Both the position numbers and the translations under genes were made by a program. A DNA stretch of 64,000 nt from NCBI GenBank assembly GCA_016719535.1, contig JADJYX010000040.1:1-64000 (forward strand), in the 5' to 3' direction. The DNA comes from Rubrivivax sp. GTDB taxonomy: Bacteria; Pseudomonadota; Gammaproteobacteria; Burkholderiales; Burkholderiaceae_C. Positions 53,174 through 61,388 of the stretch are shown in pieces. The number at the start of each line of letters is the position of its first letter. Position 1 is the first letter of the stretch. The notes under the pieces were generated by a model. It was not told the origin of the DNA, ran no database searches, and saw nothing but the letters and a program-made list of their open reading frames with translations.

Positions 53174-54053
53174 GCGATTGAAGGTCCTGAAAGCGTGGGT
53201 GGTGATGGCCGGCCTGGCGATATTGTCCGGCTGCAGCACCTTGCGCGTGGCCTACGACACCGGGCCCACGCTCAGCTGGTGGTGGATCGACGGTTACGGC
53301 GATTTTTCCGGCGAGCAGGCCGCGCGCGTCAAGGACGGCATCCGGTCCTGGTTCGACTGGCATCGTACGACCCAACTCGAGGGCTACGCCGCCTGGCTGG
53401 CCGGCCCGCGCGCGAAGATCGGCGAATCGGTCACGCCGGCGCAGATGTGCGCCTGGTACGACGAGGCGCGCCGCCTGCTCGACCCGGCGGTCGACCGCGG
53501 CCTGCTGGCCGCCGCCGCCTGGGTGCCCGGGCTGACCGAGTCGCAGTTGCGCCACCTCGAGCAGCGTTATGCCAAGGGCAACGACGAGATGCGGCGCGAC
53601 TTCCTGCAGCCCGACCCGGTCAAGCGCCACGAGGCCGCCCTGCGGCGCACGCTCGACCGCGTGGAGATGATCTATGGCCGTGTCGACAAACAGCAGCTCC
53701 AGCTGATCGAGGACGGCATCAAGGCCTCGCCCTTCAGCCCCGAGCGCTGGCTGGCCGAACGCCTGCGCCGCCAGCGCGACACGGTGCAGACGCTGCGCCG
53801 GCTGGTGGCCGAGAAGGCCGACGGCGACCGCATCGTGGCCGCGCTGCGCACGCTGGCCGAACGCACCGAGCGCTCGCCCGACCCCGCCTACCGCGACTAC
53901 CAGCAGCAGCTGCGCAGCTACAACTGCGGCTTCGCGGCGCGCCTCCACGCGGCCATGAATGCCGGGCAGCGGCAGGCCGCGCGCGAGCGCATCAAGGACT
54001 GGGAGGACGACCTGCGCGCGCTCAGGGCGCCGGTCGGCTCAGCGGCACCGTGA
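53172..54053 (+). CDS. DUF6279-type lipoprotein
   Basis: The 293-residue product has a lipoprotein signal (MRLKVLKAWVVMAGLAILSGC; cysteine at about residue 21), followed by STLRVAYDTGPTLSWWWIDG, a conserved beginning of this family. The rest is helical and highly charged (RRTLDRVEMIYGRVDKQQLQ, RLVAEKADGDRIVAALRTLA). It is common in betaproteobacteria and of unknown function. The start codon overlaps that of glmU on the other strand; a later start would remove the signal peptide. The 3' end overlaps the convergent DUF4136 gene by 32 bases. Confidence 0.88.
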   Translation: MRLKVLKAWVVMAGLAILSGCSTLRVAYDTGPTLSWWWIDGYGDFSGEQAARVKDGIRSWFDWHRTTQLEGYAAWLAGPRAKIGESVTPAQMCAWYDEARRLLDPAVDRGLLAAAAWVPGLTESQLRHLEQRYAKGNDEMRRDFLQPDPVKRHEAALRRTLDRVEMIYGRVDKQQLQLIEDGIKASPFSPERWLAERLRRQRDTVQTLRRLVAEKADGDRIVAALRTLAERTERSPDPAYRDYQQQLRSYNCGFAARLHAAMNAGQRQAARERIKDWEDDLRALRAPVGSAAP

Positions 54054-54624
54054 CGCGGCGCGGCGAGATCGCCGGGCGCGGAAAGTCGGCCATCGCGGCC
54101 TCGAACATCGCCGCCACGGTGGCGCCGTCGGCGCGGCCGCTGCTCTCGCTGGCCGCGCGTGTCTCGTAGAGCGGTTTGCCGCTGGCACGGTCGCGCAGCA
54201 GCAGCGCCACCTCGTGCTCGTAGCGCGGCGGCGCCATGTGCCAGGACAGCGACCACGAAGGCCCGATCCAGGGCCCGCGGTGGTAGCGACCGAAGCCACC
54301 GCTGAACCACAGCGGATCGTCCCAGGGCGAGGCATTGGTGCGCGTGAAGCGTGCGCCCAGCTGCACCAGCACGTCCGGCTCCTGCCCGGCGGCCACGGGG
54401 CGGAAGCCGGCCTTGGCCAGCGCCGGCGTGGCGGCCCTCTCCAGTGCTTCGGCCTGCTCGGCCTGCGCCTGCTGCGAGGGCAGGCGCTCGAAGGCATAGC
54501 TGCCCGGCGCGCGGCCGGCAGTCCAGTCGCCGAAGCTGCTGACGTCGCTGGTGACGCTGCCGATGCCGGCACAGCCGGCCAGCAGCGCGGCCGCGCCGAT
54601 CGAACACAGGGCGCGTCGCTTCAT
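54022..54624 (-). CDS. DUF4136 family lipoprotein
   Basis: The 200-residue product starts MKRRALCSIGAAALLAGCAG, with a lipobox cysteine at about residue 18. FGDWTAGRAPGSYAFERLPS and PVAAGQEPDVLVQLGARFTR are typical of DUF4136, where the conserved D-V-L-V block ends a beta strand. A tryptophan/glycine-rich section (FGRYHRGPWIGPSWSLSW) follows. It is probably attached to the outer membrane; its function is unknown. The start overlaps the stop of ttcA (ATGA). Confidence 0.88.
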   Translation of the reverse strand: MKRRALCSIGAAALLAGCAGIGSVTSDVSSFGDWTAGRAPGSYAFERLPSQQAQAEQAEALERAATPALAKAGFRPVAAGQEPDVLVQLGARFTRTNASPWDDPLWFSGGFGRYHRGPWIGPSWSLSWHMAPPRYEHEVALLLRDRASGKPLYETRAASESSGRADGATVAAMFEAAMADFPRPAISPRRVTVPLSRPAP

Positions 54625-55577
54625 GCCTCGTCCTCCGCCGGAACAGGGGCCGGCACAAACTGGATGGGTGCCACCGCCGGCGGCGTGGCACAGGGGTCGT
54701 CGTCGTCGAAGGCCTTGTCTCCGGCCGGATCGGCCACGCCGCGGGCCTGGATCGTCTGGAAAGGATAGAGCTTGCGGTCCATCAGGTGCGAGGGCACGAC
54801 GTTGCCCATCGCCGTCAGCATGTTGTCGATGCGGCCCGGGTACTGCCTTTCCCAGGCGTGGATCATGGCCTTGACCTGCACGCGCTGCAGGTTGTCCTGG
54901 CTGCCGCACAGCGCACACGGAATGATCGGGAACTGCCGGTGTGCGGCCCAGCGTTCGAGGTCGTGCTCGGCCACGTAGGCCAGCGGGCGGATGACCACGT
55001 TGCGGCCGTCGTCGCTGACCAGCTTGGGCGGCATGCCCTTGAGCCGGCTGCCGAAGAACATGTTCATCAGCAGCGTCACCACCATGTCGTCGCGGTGGTG
55101 GCCGAGCGCGATCTTGGTCGCGCCCAGTTCGCCGGCCACGCGGTAGAGGATGCCGCGCCGCAGCCGCGAGCACAGGCTGCACATCGTCCTGCCCTCGGGG
55201 ATGTGCGACTTCACCACCGAATAGGTGTCCTGCTCCTCGATGTGGAAGGGCACGCCGCGCGAGCGCAGGTAACCGGGCAGCACGTCGGCCGGGAAGCCGG
55301 GCTGCTTCTGGTCGAGGTTGACGGCCACCAGGTCGAAGTGAACCGGCGCGCGCTCGCGCAGGTTGATCAGGATGTCGAGCAGCGCGTAGCTGTCCTTGCC
55401 GCCCGACAGGCAGACCATCACCTTGTCACCGGGCTCGATCATGTTGAAGTCGCCGATTGCCTGGCCCACCAGGCGGTGCAGCTTCTTGCTGAGCTTGTTG
55501 GCCTCGAAGGCGGCCCGGCGTGCATCAGCGCACCCTTCGGTCGCGGTGGCGGCGGCCGCATCGTTCATCGCATTCAC
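54621..55577 (-). CDS. ttcA: tRNA 2-thiocytidine(32) synthetase TtcA
   Basis: The 318-residue protein (GTG start at 55577, or ATG at 55568) has the PP-loop VMVCLSGGKDSYALLDIL (about residues 53-70), and the paired C-x-x-C motifs CSLCSRLRRG and CALCGSQDN that hold the [4Fe-4S] cluster. It thiolates cytidine 32 in tRNA. The C-terminal tail (about 285-318) is Pro- and Asp-rich and longer than in E. coli. It lies between folB and the DUF4136 gene with overlapping codons on both sides. Confidence 0.96.
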   Translation of the reverse strand: MNAMNDAAAATATEGCADARRAAFEANKLSKKLHRLVGQAIGDFNMIEPGDKVMVCLSGGKDSYALLDILINLRERAPVHFDLVAVNLDQKQPGFPADVLPGYLRSRGVPFHIEEQDTYSVVKSHIPEGRTMCSLCSRLRRGILYRVAGELGATKIALGHHRDDMVVTLLMNMFFGSRLKGMPPKLVSDDGRNVVIRPLAYVAEHDLERWAAHRQFPIIPCALCGSQDNLQRVQVKAMIHAWERQYPGRIDNMLTAMGNVVPSHLMDRKLYPFQTIQARGVADPAGDKAFDDDDPCATPPAVAPIQFVPAPVPAEDEA

Positions 55578-55981
55578 GGGGCAGGCCCCTTCGCCGGCTT
55601 GATACCGAAGACTTCCACGCCGACGGCGGCGCAGTCGGGGTAGACATCGGGCTTTTCGGTGGCCACGCGCGCGGCGCGCACGCCGGGGTGGGCGAGCATG
55701 GCCTGCAGGATGTCGTCGGCCAGGGTCTCCTGCAGCTGGATGTGGCCGCGCGCCACGCGTTCGAGGATGCGCTCGCGCACGAAGTCGTAGTCCACCACCT
55801 CGGCGATGTGGTCGGCCTGCGGCGTGGTGGCGGCCAGCGGCACGAAGAGGTCGACGTTGAAGCGCATGCGCTGCGGTGCCTGCTGCTCGAAGCCGTGCAC
55901 GCCGATGCGCACCGGCAGCTCGAAATCACGCAGGAACAGGCGCCGGCAATCGGCCAGGCGGGGATCGGTCAGGTCGGGCAT
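55574..55981 (-). CDS. folB: Dihydroneopterin aldolase
   Basis: The 135-residue enzyme has LPVRIGVHGFEQQAPQRMRF, with the conserved active-site Glu after H-G-F (about residues 22-41), YDFVRERILERVARGHIQLQ, ETLADDILQAML and the ATEKPD block with the catalytic lysine. It makes 6-hydroxymethyl-dihydropterin in folate synthesis. Its start overlaps the end of the SDR gene by 13 bases, and its stop overlaps ttcA (ATGA). Confidence 0.95.
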   Translation of the reverse strand: MPDLTDPRLADCRRLFLRDFELPVRIGVHGFEQQAPQRMRFNVDLFVPLAATTPQADHIAEVVDYDFVRERILERVARGHIQLQETLADDILQAMLAHPGVRAARVATEKPDVYPDCAAVGVEVFGIKPAKGPAP

Positions 55982-56811
55982 GGCGGATTCTCGTCGCGCA
56001 CCAGGAACATCACGTCGCGGCCCTGCGCCTGCAGGTGCTGGCCACCATCCACCAGCAGCGTGGTGCCGGTGATGGCGGGCGATTCCAGCAGGAAGCGCAC
56101 CGCGCGCGCCACGTCCTCGGGGGTGGACCCGCGGCCCAGCGGCGTGAGCCGGTGCGCGCGCTGAAATTCTTGGTCGTTCATGTCGCCCGACAGCAGCGTC
56201 AGCCCCGGCGCCACGCCGCACACCCGCAGCCACGGCGCCAGCGCCTGCGCCAGCATGCGCGTCGCGCCTTCGAGCGCCACCTTCGACAGCGTATACGACA
56301 GGTGATCGGGATTCGGGTTCCACAGCTTCTGGTCGAGCAGGTTGACCACGCAGCCGCGGCCGCTGGGGTGGCCGCTCGCCGAGACCGCCGCGTGCAGCGC
56401 CCGCGCCAGCAGGATGGGCGCGGCGGTATTGGCGCGCCAGTGGCGGTCCATCGCCGCGTGGCCGAAATCGGCCACCTCGTCGTGCTCGAACAGCGAGGCG
56501 TTGTTGACCACCGCATCCAGCCGGCCCGCCTGCGCCAGCGCCGCCGGCACCAGGCCGACGGTGGCGGCCTCGTCGCCGAGGTCGGCCTGCAGCAGCCAGA
56601 CCTGCGCGCCGAGCGCGCGTGCCTCGGTCGCGGTCGCCTCGGCGTCGGCCTGCGACCCGCGGTAATGCAGCGCCAGGTCCCAGCCATGGCGCGCCAGATC
56701 GAGCACGATCGTGCGCCCGATGCGACGCGCGCCGCCGGTGACCAGGGCGACCGGGCACCGGCCCGTAGGGCCGCTTTGACTGACATGACCGGCGGGGCGG
56801 GTGGGGGACAT
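55969..56811 (-). CDS. Short-chain dehydrogenase, probably pteridine reductase-like (FolM type)
   Basis: The 280-residue protein is a classical SDR: VALVTGGARRIGRTIVLDLA (cofactor loop with R-R typical of NADPH-dependent pteridine reductases), LDAVVNNASLFEHDEV, and the catalytic YTLSK preceded by NLLDQKLWNPNPDHLS. VAPGLTLLSGD follows. The overlap with folB and the D-Q-K pattern near the active site support a role in reducing dihydropterin or dihydrofolate. The start (ATG 56811) is very near a AGGAAGG sequence, which is closer than normal. Confidence 0.88.
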   Translation of the reverse strand: MSPTRPAGHVSQSGPTGRCPVALVTGGARRIGRTIVLDLARHGWDLALHYRGSQADAEATATEARALGAQVWLLQADLGDEAATVGLVPAALAQAGRLDAVVNNASLFEHDEVADFGHAAMDRHWRANTAAPILLARALHAAVSASGHPSGRGCVVNLLDQKLWNPNPDHLSYTLSKVALEGATRMLAQALAPWLRVCGVAPGLTLLSGDMNDQEFQRAHRLTPLGRGSTPEDVARAVRFLLESPAITGTTLLVDGGQHLQAQGRDVMFLVRDENPPCPT

Positions 56812-56817
56812 GCCTTC

Positions 56818-56823
56818 CTACAA
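56818..56823 (+). promoter_or_regulatory. Putative -10 element just before the MidA-type gene
   Basis: TACAAT lies seven bases before the GTG at 56831, a spacing that would give a leaderless transcript. It falls inside the short gap between divergent start codons. No clear -35. Confidence 0.4.
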
Positions 56824-56830
56824 TGCCGCG

Positions 56831-57928
56831 GTGACGAGCGACGAATCCACCAGTGTATCGACGGCGCTGACGACCCGCATCCAGGCGGCCATCGTGGCCG
56901 CCGGCGGCTGGCTGCCCTTCGACCGTTTTATGTCGATGGCGCTGTACGAGCCGCGCCTGGGCTACTACGCCCGCGACAGCCGCCAGTTCGGCACGCTGCC
57001 GTCGTCGGGCAGCGACTTCGTCACCGCGCCGGAGCTCTCGCCGCTGTTCGGCCGCGCGCTGGCGGTGCAGGTGGCGCAGGCGCTGCAGGCCACCGGCACG
57101 CACGAGGTGTGGGAATTCGGCGCCGGCTCCGGCGCGCTGGCGGCGCAGCTGCTGGCGGCGCTGGATGGCGATGTGGCCTACCGCATCGTCGACCTCTCGG
57201 CCACGCTGCGCGAGCGCCAGGCCGCGCGGCTGGCGCCCTTTGGCGAGCGCGTGCGCTGGCTCGACGCGCTGCCCGATCGCTTCGAAGGCGTGGTGGTCGG
57301 CAACGAGGTGCTCGATGCGATGCCGGTGCAGTTGCTGCATTTCGACGGCGAGAACTGGTTCGAACGCGGCGTCGCGGTCGACGGCGACGGCTTCGCCTGG
57401 GCCGACCGGCCGACCGCGCTGCGGCCGCCGGCCGCGCGCAGCGTCTTCCTGCCCGGCGCGGTGACCGAGATCCACCCGCAGGCGCAGGCCTTCGTGCGCA
57501 CGCTGGCCGAGCGGCTGGCGCGCGGCGCCGCCTTCTTCATCGACTACGGCTTCCCCGAGCATGAGTATTACCACCCGCAGCGCCACGGCGGCACGCTGAT
57601 GTGCCACCGCGGCCATGTCGCCGATGCCGATCCGCGGGTCGACGTGGGGCTGAAGGACATCACCGCGCATGTCGACTTCAGCGCCATCGCGCTCGCCGGG
57701 CAGGACGCCGGGCTGCAGGTGCTGGGCTACACCTCGCAGGCGCGCTTCCTGATCAACTGCGGGCTGCCGGCGCTGCTGGTGGCGGCCGACGTGCGTGCCC
57801 GGACCACGGCGCAGCCGCTCATGCTGGAGCACGAGATGGGCGAGCTCTTCAAGGTGATCGGCTTCGCTGCCGGCGAACCCTTCGATGCCATCGGCTTCTG
57901 CAGCGGCGACCGCTCGCACACCTTGTAG
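56831..57928 (+). CDS. MidA/NDUFAF7-type SAM-dependent methyltransferase (DUF185)
   Basis: About 365 residues from a GTG at 56831; an ATG at 56810 is possible but would overlap the divergent SDR start and the -10 element. Family motifs are WLPFDRFMSMALYEPRLGYY, SDFVTAPELSPLFGRALAVQ, VWEFGAGSGALAAQLL (SAM loop), VVVGNEVLDAMPVQLLHFDG and FFIDYGFPEHEYYHPQRHGG. In mitochondria the homologue methylates an arginine of complex I; in bacteria the target is unknown. The DUF2905 gene follows after 7 bases. Confidence 0.92.
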   Translation: MTSDESTSVSTALTTRIQAAIVAAGGWLPFDRFMSMALYEPRLGYYARDSRQFGTLPSSGSDFVTAPELSPLFGRALAVQVAQALQATGTHEVWEFGAGSGALAAQLLAALDGDVAYRIVDLSATLRERQAARLAPFGERVRWLDALPDRFEGVVVGNEVLDAMPVQLLHFDGENWFERGVAVDGDGFAWADRPTALRPPAARSVFLPGAVTEIHPQAQAFVRTLAERLARGAAFFIDYGFPEHEYYHPQRHGGTLMCHRGHVADADPRVDVGLKDITAHVDFSAIALAGQDAGLQVLGYTSQARFLINCGLPALLVAADVRARTTAQPLMLEHEMGELFKVIGFAAGEPFDAIGFCSGDRSHTL

Positions 57929-57935
57929 GACGCCC

Positions 57936-58127
57936 TTGCGCTGGCTGATCGTCTTCCTGCTCGCCTTCCTGGTCTTCAACGGCCTGCAGCACTGGCTGCG
58001 GCGGCTGGGGCTGGGCCGCCTGCCGGGGGATTTCCACTTCCGCTTTCGCGGCCGCGAGTGGTATGTGCCTTTGGCGAGCAGTTTGTTGCTCAGCCTGCTG
58101 GCCGCCGCTGTCGGCCTGCTGTTCTGA
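57936..58127 (+). CDS. DUF2905 family small membrane protein
   Basis: A TTG at 57936 gives a 63-residue protein. Two hydrophobic helices (WLIVFLLAFLVFNGLQHWL and LASSLLLSLLAAAVGLLF) flank a short loop RLPGDFHFRFRGREWYVP, which is the DUF2905 signature (L-P-G-D-x-x-x-x-R). Its function is unknown. It lies directly after the MidA-type gene and is probably co-translated. Confidence 0.9.
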   Translation: MRWLIVFLLAFLVFNGLQHWLRRLGLGRLPGDFHFRFRGREWYVPLASSLLLSLLAAAVGLLF

Positions 58128-58222
58128 AGCCCGGCGGATCGCATACAGTGCGGCCAGGCGCGGTTACCGATGGTTGCATCGGGCTGCACGCTGTCACGAG
58201 GCGATCGGAGGGAGTGCCCGAC

Positions 58223-59377
58223 GTGGATCCGACCTGGTATCTCGAAACCCTGGCCGCCGACGGGTCGCGCGTGGTGCACGAGATCAAGAAGCTGCCCTTT
58301 CGCGTCGGCCGCGATCCCGCCAACGACCTGGCCGAAGGGGCGATGGGCCTGAGCCGGCGCCATGCCGAGCTCGGCGCCGACATTTCCGGTCGCCTGCGCC
58401 TGACCGACATCGACAGCACCAACGGCACCTTCGTCAACCGCCAGCGCATCCACGGTTCGGTGCTGCTGGCCGACAACGACGTCATCCATTTCGCCAATGC
58501 CGAATTCCGCATCCGCCTGCGCAGCGGGGAAAACACCACCCTGCTCGGGCGGCCGGCCGCCGCCGACGAGCGCACCGTGCTGGTGGCGCCGGGCAGGGGC
58601 CTGAGCCAGAACTTCGTGCCGCGCGAGCGCGAGTTCGAGGACCTGCTGCGCGGCCAGGGCATCAGCGGCGCGCTGCAGCCCATCGTCGACATGCGCACGC
58701 GCGCGCCGGTGGCCTACGAATGGCTGGGCCGCGGCCGCCACCCCGACCTGCCGCAGTCGCCGATCCACCTGTTCCAGATGGCGGCGCGGCTGGACCGTGA
58801 ATCCGAGCTCAGCCAGGCCTTCCGCGAGCATGGCATCCGCACCGTCTCGGCGCGGCTGAAGGGCGCCACGCTGTTCGTCAATACGCACCCCAAGGAAACC
58901 TTCGACGAGGCGCTGCTGGCCGAACTGGCGCGGCTGCGCGACGACCCCGCTGCGCCCCGGCTGGTGGTCGAGGTGCACGAGACCGCGGTGATGGAAGTGG
59001 CGCGCATGAAGGAACTGGCCGCGCGGCTGAAGGACATCGGCGTGCGCTTCGCCTACGACGACTTCGGCGCCGGCCAGGCGCGGCTGAACGAGCTGGGCGA
59101 GGTGCCGGCGCATTTTGTCAAGTTCGACATGGGGCTGATCCGCGGCATCGACCTCGCCAGCGAGCGCAAGCAGAAGGTCGTGGGCGACCTCGTGCGCCTG
59201 GTGCTCGAGCTGGGCTCGGTGCCGCTGGCCGAAGGCGTCGAGACCGAGGCCGAGGCCGAGGTCTGCCGGCTGATGGGTTTCAAGCTGGTGCAGGGTTACC
59301 TGACCGGCAGGCCGGTGCCGGTGGACGAACCGGCCGAGCCGCCCGTCGCATCGGCGCGTGTGCAGTCCAGCGCCTGA
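58223..59377 (+). CDS. FHA-EAL signalling protein
   Basis: A GTG at 58223, nine bases after GGAGGG, gives about 384 residues (VDPTWYLETLAADGSRVV). An FHA domain spans about residues 20-105 (FRVGRDPANDLAEGAMGLSR with R-H, and DIDSTNGTFVNRQRIHGS). An EAL domain follows (about 140-370): the name motif is EWL instead of EAL (AYEWLGRG), but VVEVHETAV, YDDFGAGQARL, FVKFDMGLI, LAEGVET and QGYLTG are kept. The phosphothreonine-binding FHA would link it to a Ser/Thr kinase, none of which is in the window. It may be a weak phosphodiesterase or a c-di-GMP receptor. The last 82 bases overlap cca. Confidence 0.88.
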   Translation: MDPTWYLETLAADGSRVVHEIKKLPFRVGRDPANDLAEGAMGLSRRHAELGADISGRLRLTDIDSTNGTFVNRQRIHGSVLLADNDVIHFANAEFRIRLRSGENTTLLGRPAAADERTVLVAPGRGLSQNFVPREREFEDLLRGQGISGALQPIVDMRTRAPVAYEWLGRGRHPDLPQSPIHLFQMAARLDRESELSQAFREHGIRTVSARLKGATLFVNTHPKETFDEALLAELARLRDDPAAPRLVVEVHETAVMEVARMKELAARLKDIGVRFAYDDFGAGQARLNELGEVPAHFVKFDMGLIRGIDLASERKQKVVGDLVRLVLELGSVPLAEGVETEAEAEVCRLMGFKLVQGYLTGRPVPVDEPAEPPVASARVQSSA

Positions 59378-60585
59378 GCCAGCGCGGCCAGCCGTGCCTC
59401 GTGCACGCGCTGGCCGATCGCCGGGCCCTGCAGGCCCTCGGCCAGCGCCTGCCGCGTGACGGCCGCGGTATCGGCCTGCAGCACCGCCTGCAGCGCGGCC
59501 GACAGGCGCGCCCGCGGCGGGTAGGGCGCGTCCTCGCGGCCGGCGCGGCCGCGCAGGTCGCATTCGCAGGCCAGCAGCAGCGCCTGGAAGCGGTCGGGCC
59601 GGCGCAGCGCGTCGCAGCGTTCCAGCAGGCGCAGCACGGCGGCGGCCGGCAGCCCTTGGCTGCGGTGCACGTGGCCATGCTCGCGCGCCACCACGTCGGC
59701 CAGCTCGCGGCAGTCGGTGGGCACGCGCAGGCGCTCGCCCAGCGCGCGTGCCAGTCCGGCGCTGCGGGCCTCGTGGCCGTGGTGGCGTGGCCACAGCCCG
59801 GGTGGTGTCTCGCCCTTGCCCAGGTCGTGGCACAGGCAGGCCCAGCGCACCGGCAGCGGCGCGGCCGCGCGTGCGCAGGCCTGCAGCACCCGCAGCAGGT
59901 GCACGCCGGTGTCGACCTCGGGGTGGTGCTCGGGGCGCTGCGGCACGCCCCACAGCCGCGCCACCTCGGGCAGCAGCCGCTGCAGCGCACCGGTCTCGCG
60001 CAGCACCTCGAACAGCCGCGCCGGGTGCGCTTCCATCAGCCCGCGCGAGAGTTCCTGCCACACCCGTTCGGGCACCAGCGCGTCGACCTCGCCGTCGCTG
60101 ACCATGCGGCGCATCAGCGCCATCGTCTCGGGGGCGATCGAAAAATCGGGCCAGCGCGCCGCGAAGCGCGCCACGCGCAGCAGTCGCACCGGATCCTCGA
60201 CGAAGGCGTCCGAGACATGGCGCAGCACGCGCGCGCGCAGGTCGCGCTCGCCGCCGTAGGGGTCGACCAGGCGGCCGTCCTCGTCGCGCGCCATCGCATT
60301 GATGGTGAGGTCGCGCCGCGCCAGGTCCTGCTCGAGCGTGACGTCGGGCGCGGCGTGAAACTGGAAGCCGTGGTAGCCGCGGCCGGACTTGCGCTCGGTG
60401 CGTGCCAGCGCCACCTCCTCGCCGGTCTGCGGGTGCAGGAAGACCGGAAAGTCACGGCCCACCGGGCGGTAGCCGGCCGCCAGCAGCTGCTCCGGCGTGC
60501 CGCCGACGGCGACCCAGTCGCGGTCGCTGGGCGGCAGGCCCAGCAGGCCGTCGCGCACGGCGCCGCCGACGACATAGAGCTTCAT
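59296..60585 (-). CDS. cca: CCA tRNA nucleotidyltransferase
   Basis: The 429-residue protein starts MKLYVVGGAVRDGLLGLPPS. The nucleotidyltransferase site has GGAVRD and SDRDWVAVGG with the catalytic D-x-D, RRDLTINAMA and EDPVRLLRVARFAARW. An HD domain with CHDLGKGETPPGLWPRHHGH (about residues 255-275) marks the multifunctional bacterial class II form with phosphohydrolase activity. The C-terminal about 27 residues are low complexity and lie entirely in the region overlapping the FHA-EAL gene. Confidence 0.95.
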   Translation of the reverse strand: MKLYVVGGAVRDGLLGLPPSDRDWVAVGGTPEQLLAAGYRPVGRDFPVFLHPQTGEEVALARTERKSGRGYHGFQFHAAPDVTLEQDLARRDLTINAMARDEDGRLVDPYGGERDLRARVLRHVSDAFVEDPVRLLRVARFAARWPDFSIAPETMALMRRMVSDGEVDALVPERVWQELSRGLMEAHPARLFEVLRETGALQRLLPEVARLWGVPQRPEHHPEVDTGVHLLRVLQACARAAAPLPVRWACLCHDLGKGETPPGLWPRHHGHEARSAGLARALGERLRVPTDCRELADVVAREHGHVHRSQGLPAAAVLRLLERCDALRRPDRFQALLLACECDLRGRAGREDAPYPPRARLSAALQAVLQADTAAVTRQALAEGLQGPAIGQRVHEARLAALAQALDCTRADATGGSAGSSTGTGLPVR

Positions 60586-60587
60586 CG

Positions 60588-61283
60588 TCAGGGCTTGGCC
60601 GGGCGTTGCCGGTAGGGCTCGTCCTCGGCGACCCAGTCGTGCTCCTGCAGCGCGTCGGCGATCCAGCGCGCCACACCCGGCGCCGCGGCGATGCGGTCGA
60701 CGCAGCCGCGCGTGGTCCCGGACACCGGCAGCGCATAGCCACGCAGCCGCATGCACACCGGCGCATAGAAGGCGTCGACGGCCGAGAAGGCGCCGAACAG
60801 GTAAGGCCCGCCGCTGGCGGCCAGTGCCTCGGCCCACATCGATTCGATGCGCGCGACGTCGCGTCGCACCGCCTCCTGCTCGCGCCACAGGCGCTCGCCG
60901 ACCTCCGGCAGGTGGGCCTCGATATTCATCGGGCAGTGCGATCGCAGCGCCGAAAAGCCGGCATGCATCTCCGCGCACAGGCACCGTGCGCGCGCCCGTG
61001 CCTTCGGGTCGGCCGGCCAGATGCCGCGCTCGGGGTAGCGCTCGTGAAGATATTCGACGATGGCCAGCGAGTCCCACACCGCGAAGCCCTCGTCCACCAG
61101 CACCGGCACGCGGCCGGCCGGGCTGACGGCGCCCACCTGCTGGTGGAAGACGGCATCCGGCGCGCCGAAGTCGAAGCGCAGCTTGCGTTCGTCGAACGGG
61201 ATGCCCAGCTGGGCCATCAGCACCCAGGGGCGCATCGACCACGACGAATAGTTCTTGTTGCCGATCACGAGCTGCAGGGCCAT
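60588..61283 (-). CDS. Glutathione S-transferase family protein
   Basis: The 231-residue protein starts at the ATG at 61283 (MALQLVIGNKNYSSWSMRPW), where N-K-N-Y-S-S-W-S is the typical N-terminus of a proteobacterial GST group with the catalytic serine. VSPAGRVPVLVD and VWDSLAIVEYLHERYPER complete the thioredoxin-like domain. The helical domain (about 90-225) has FSAVDAFYAPVCMRLRGYAL. It lies just two bases before cca in the same direction. The substrate is not known. Confidence 0.93.
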   Translation of the reverse strand: MALQLVIGNKNYSSWSMRPWVLMAQLGIPFDERKLRFDFGAPDAVFHQQVGAVSPAGRVPVLVDEGFAVWDSLAIVEYLHERYPERGIWPADPKARARARCLCAEMHAGFSALRSHCPMNIEAHLPEVGERLWREQEAVRRDVARIESMWAEALAASGGPYLFGAFSAVDAFYAPVCMRLRGYALPVSGTTRGCVDRIAAAPGVARWIADALQEHDWVAEDEPYRQRPAKP

Positions 61284-61388
61284 CGAATGCTCCGGTGGAG
61301 GGTCGAGCGGCATGCTACGGGCGACGGTGCTGCGCGGCGATGCCGAGTGCGCATCGGCACGATGACCGCGCCGCATCGGCGCGCGCGC

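Noticed and set aside
55574..60061. A 1495-codon open frame on the minus strand covering many genes
   Set aside because: It is a high-GC shadow frame. Only its last 135 codons (folB) are real; the rest lies opposite or out of frame with well-supported genes and shows Arg/Ala/Gly-rich nonsense.
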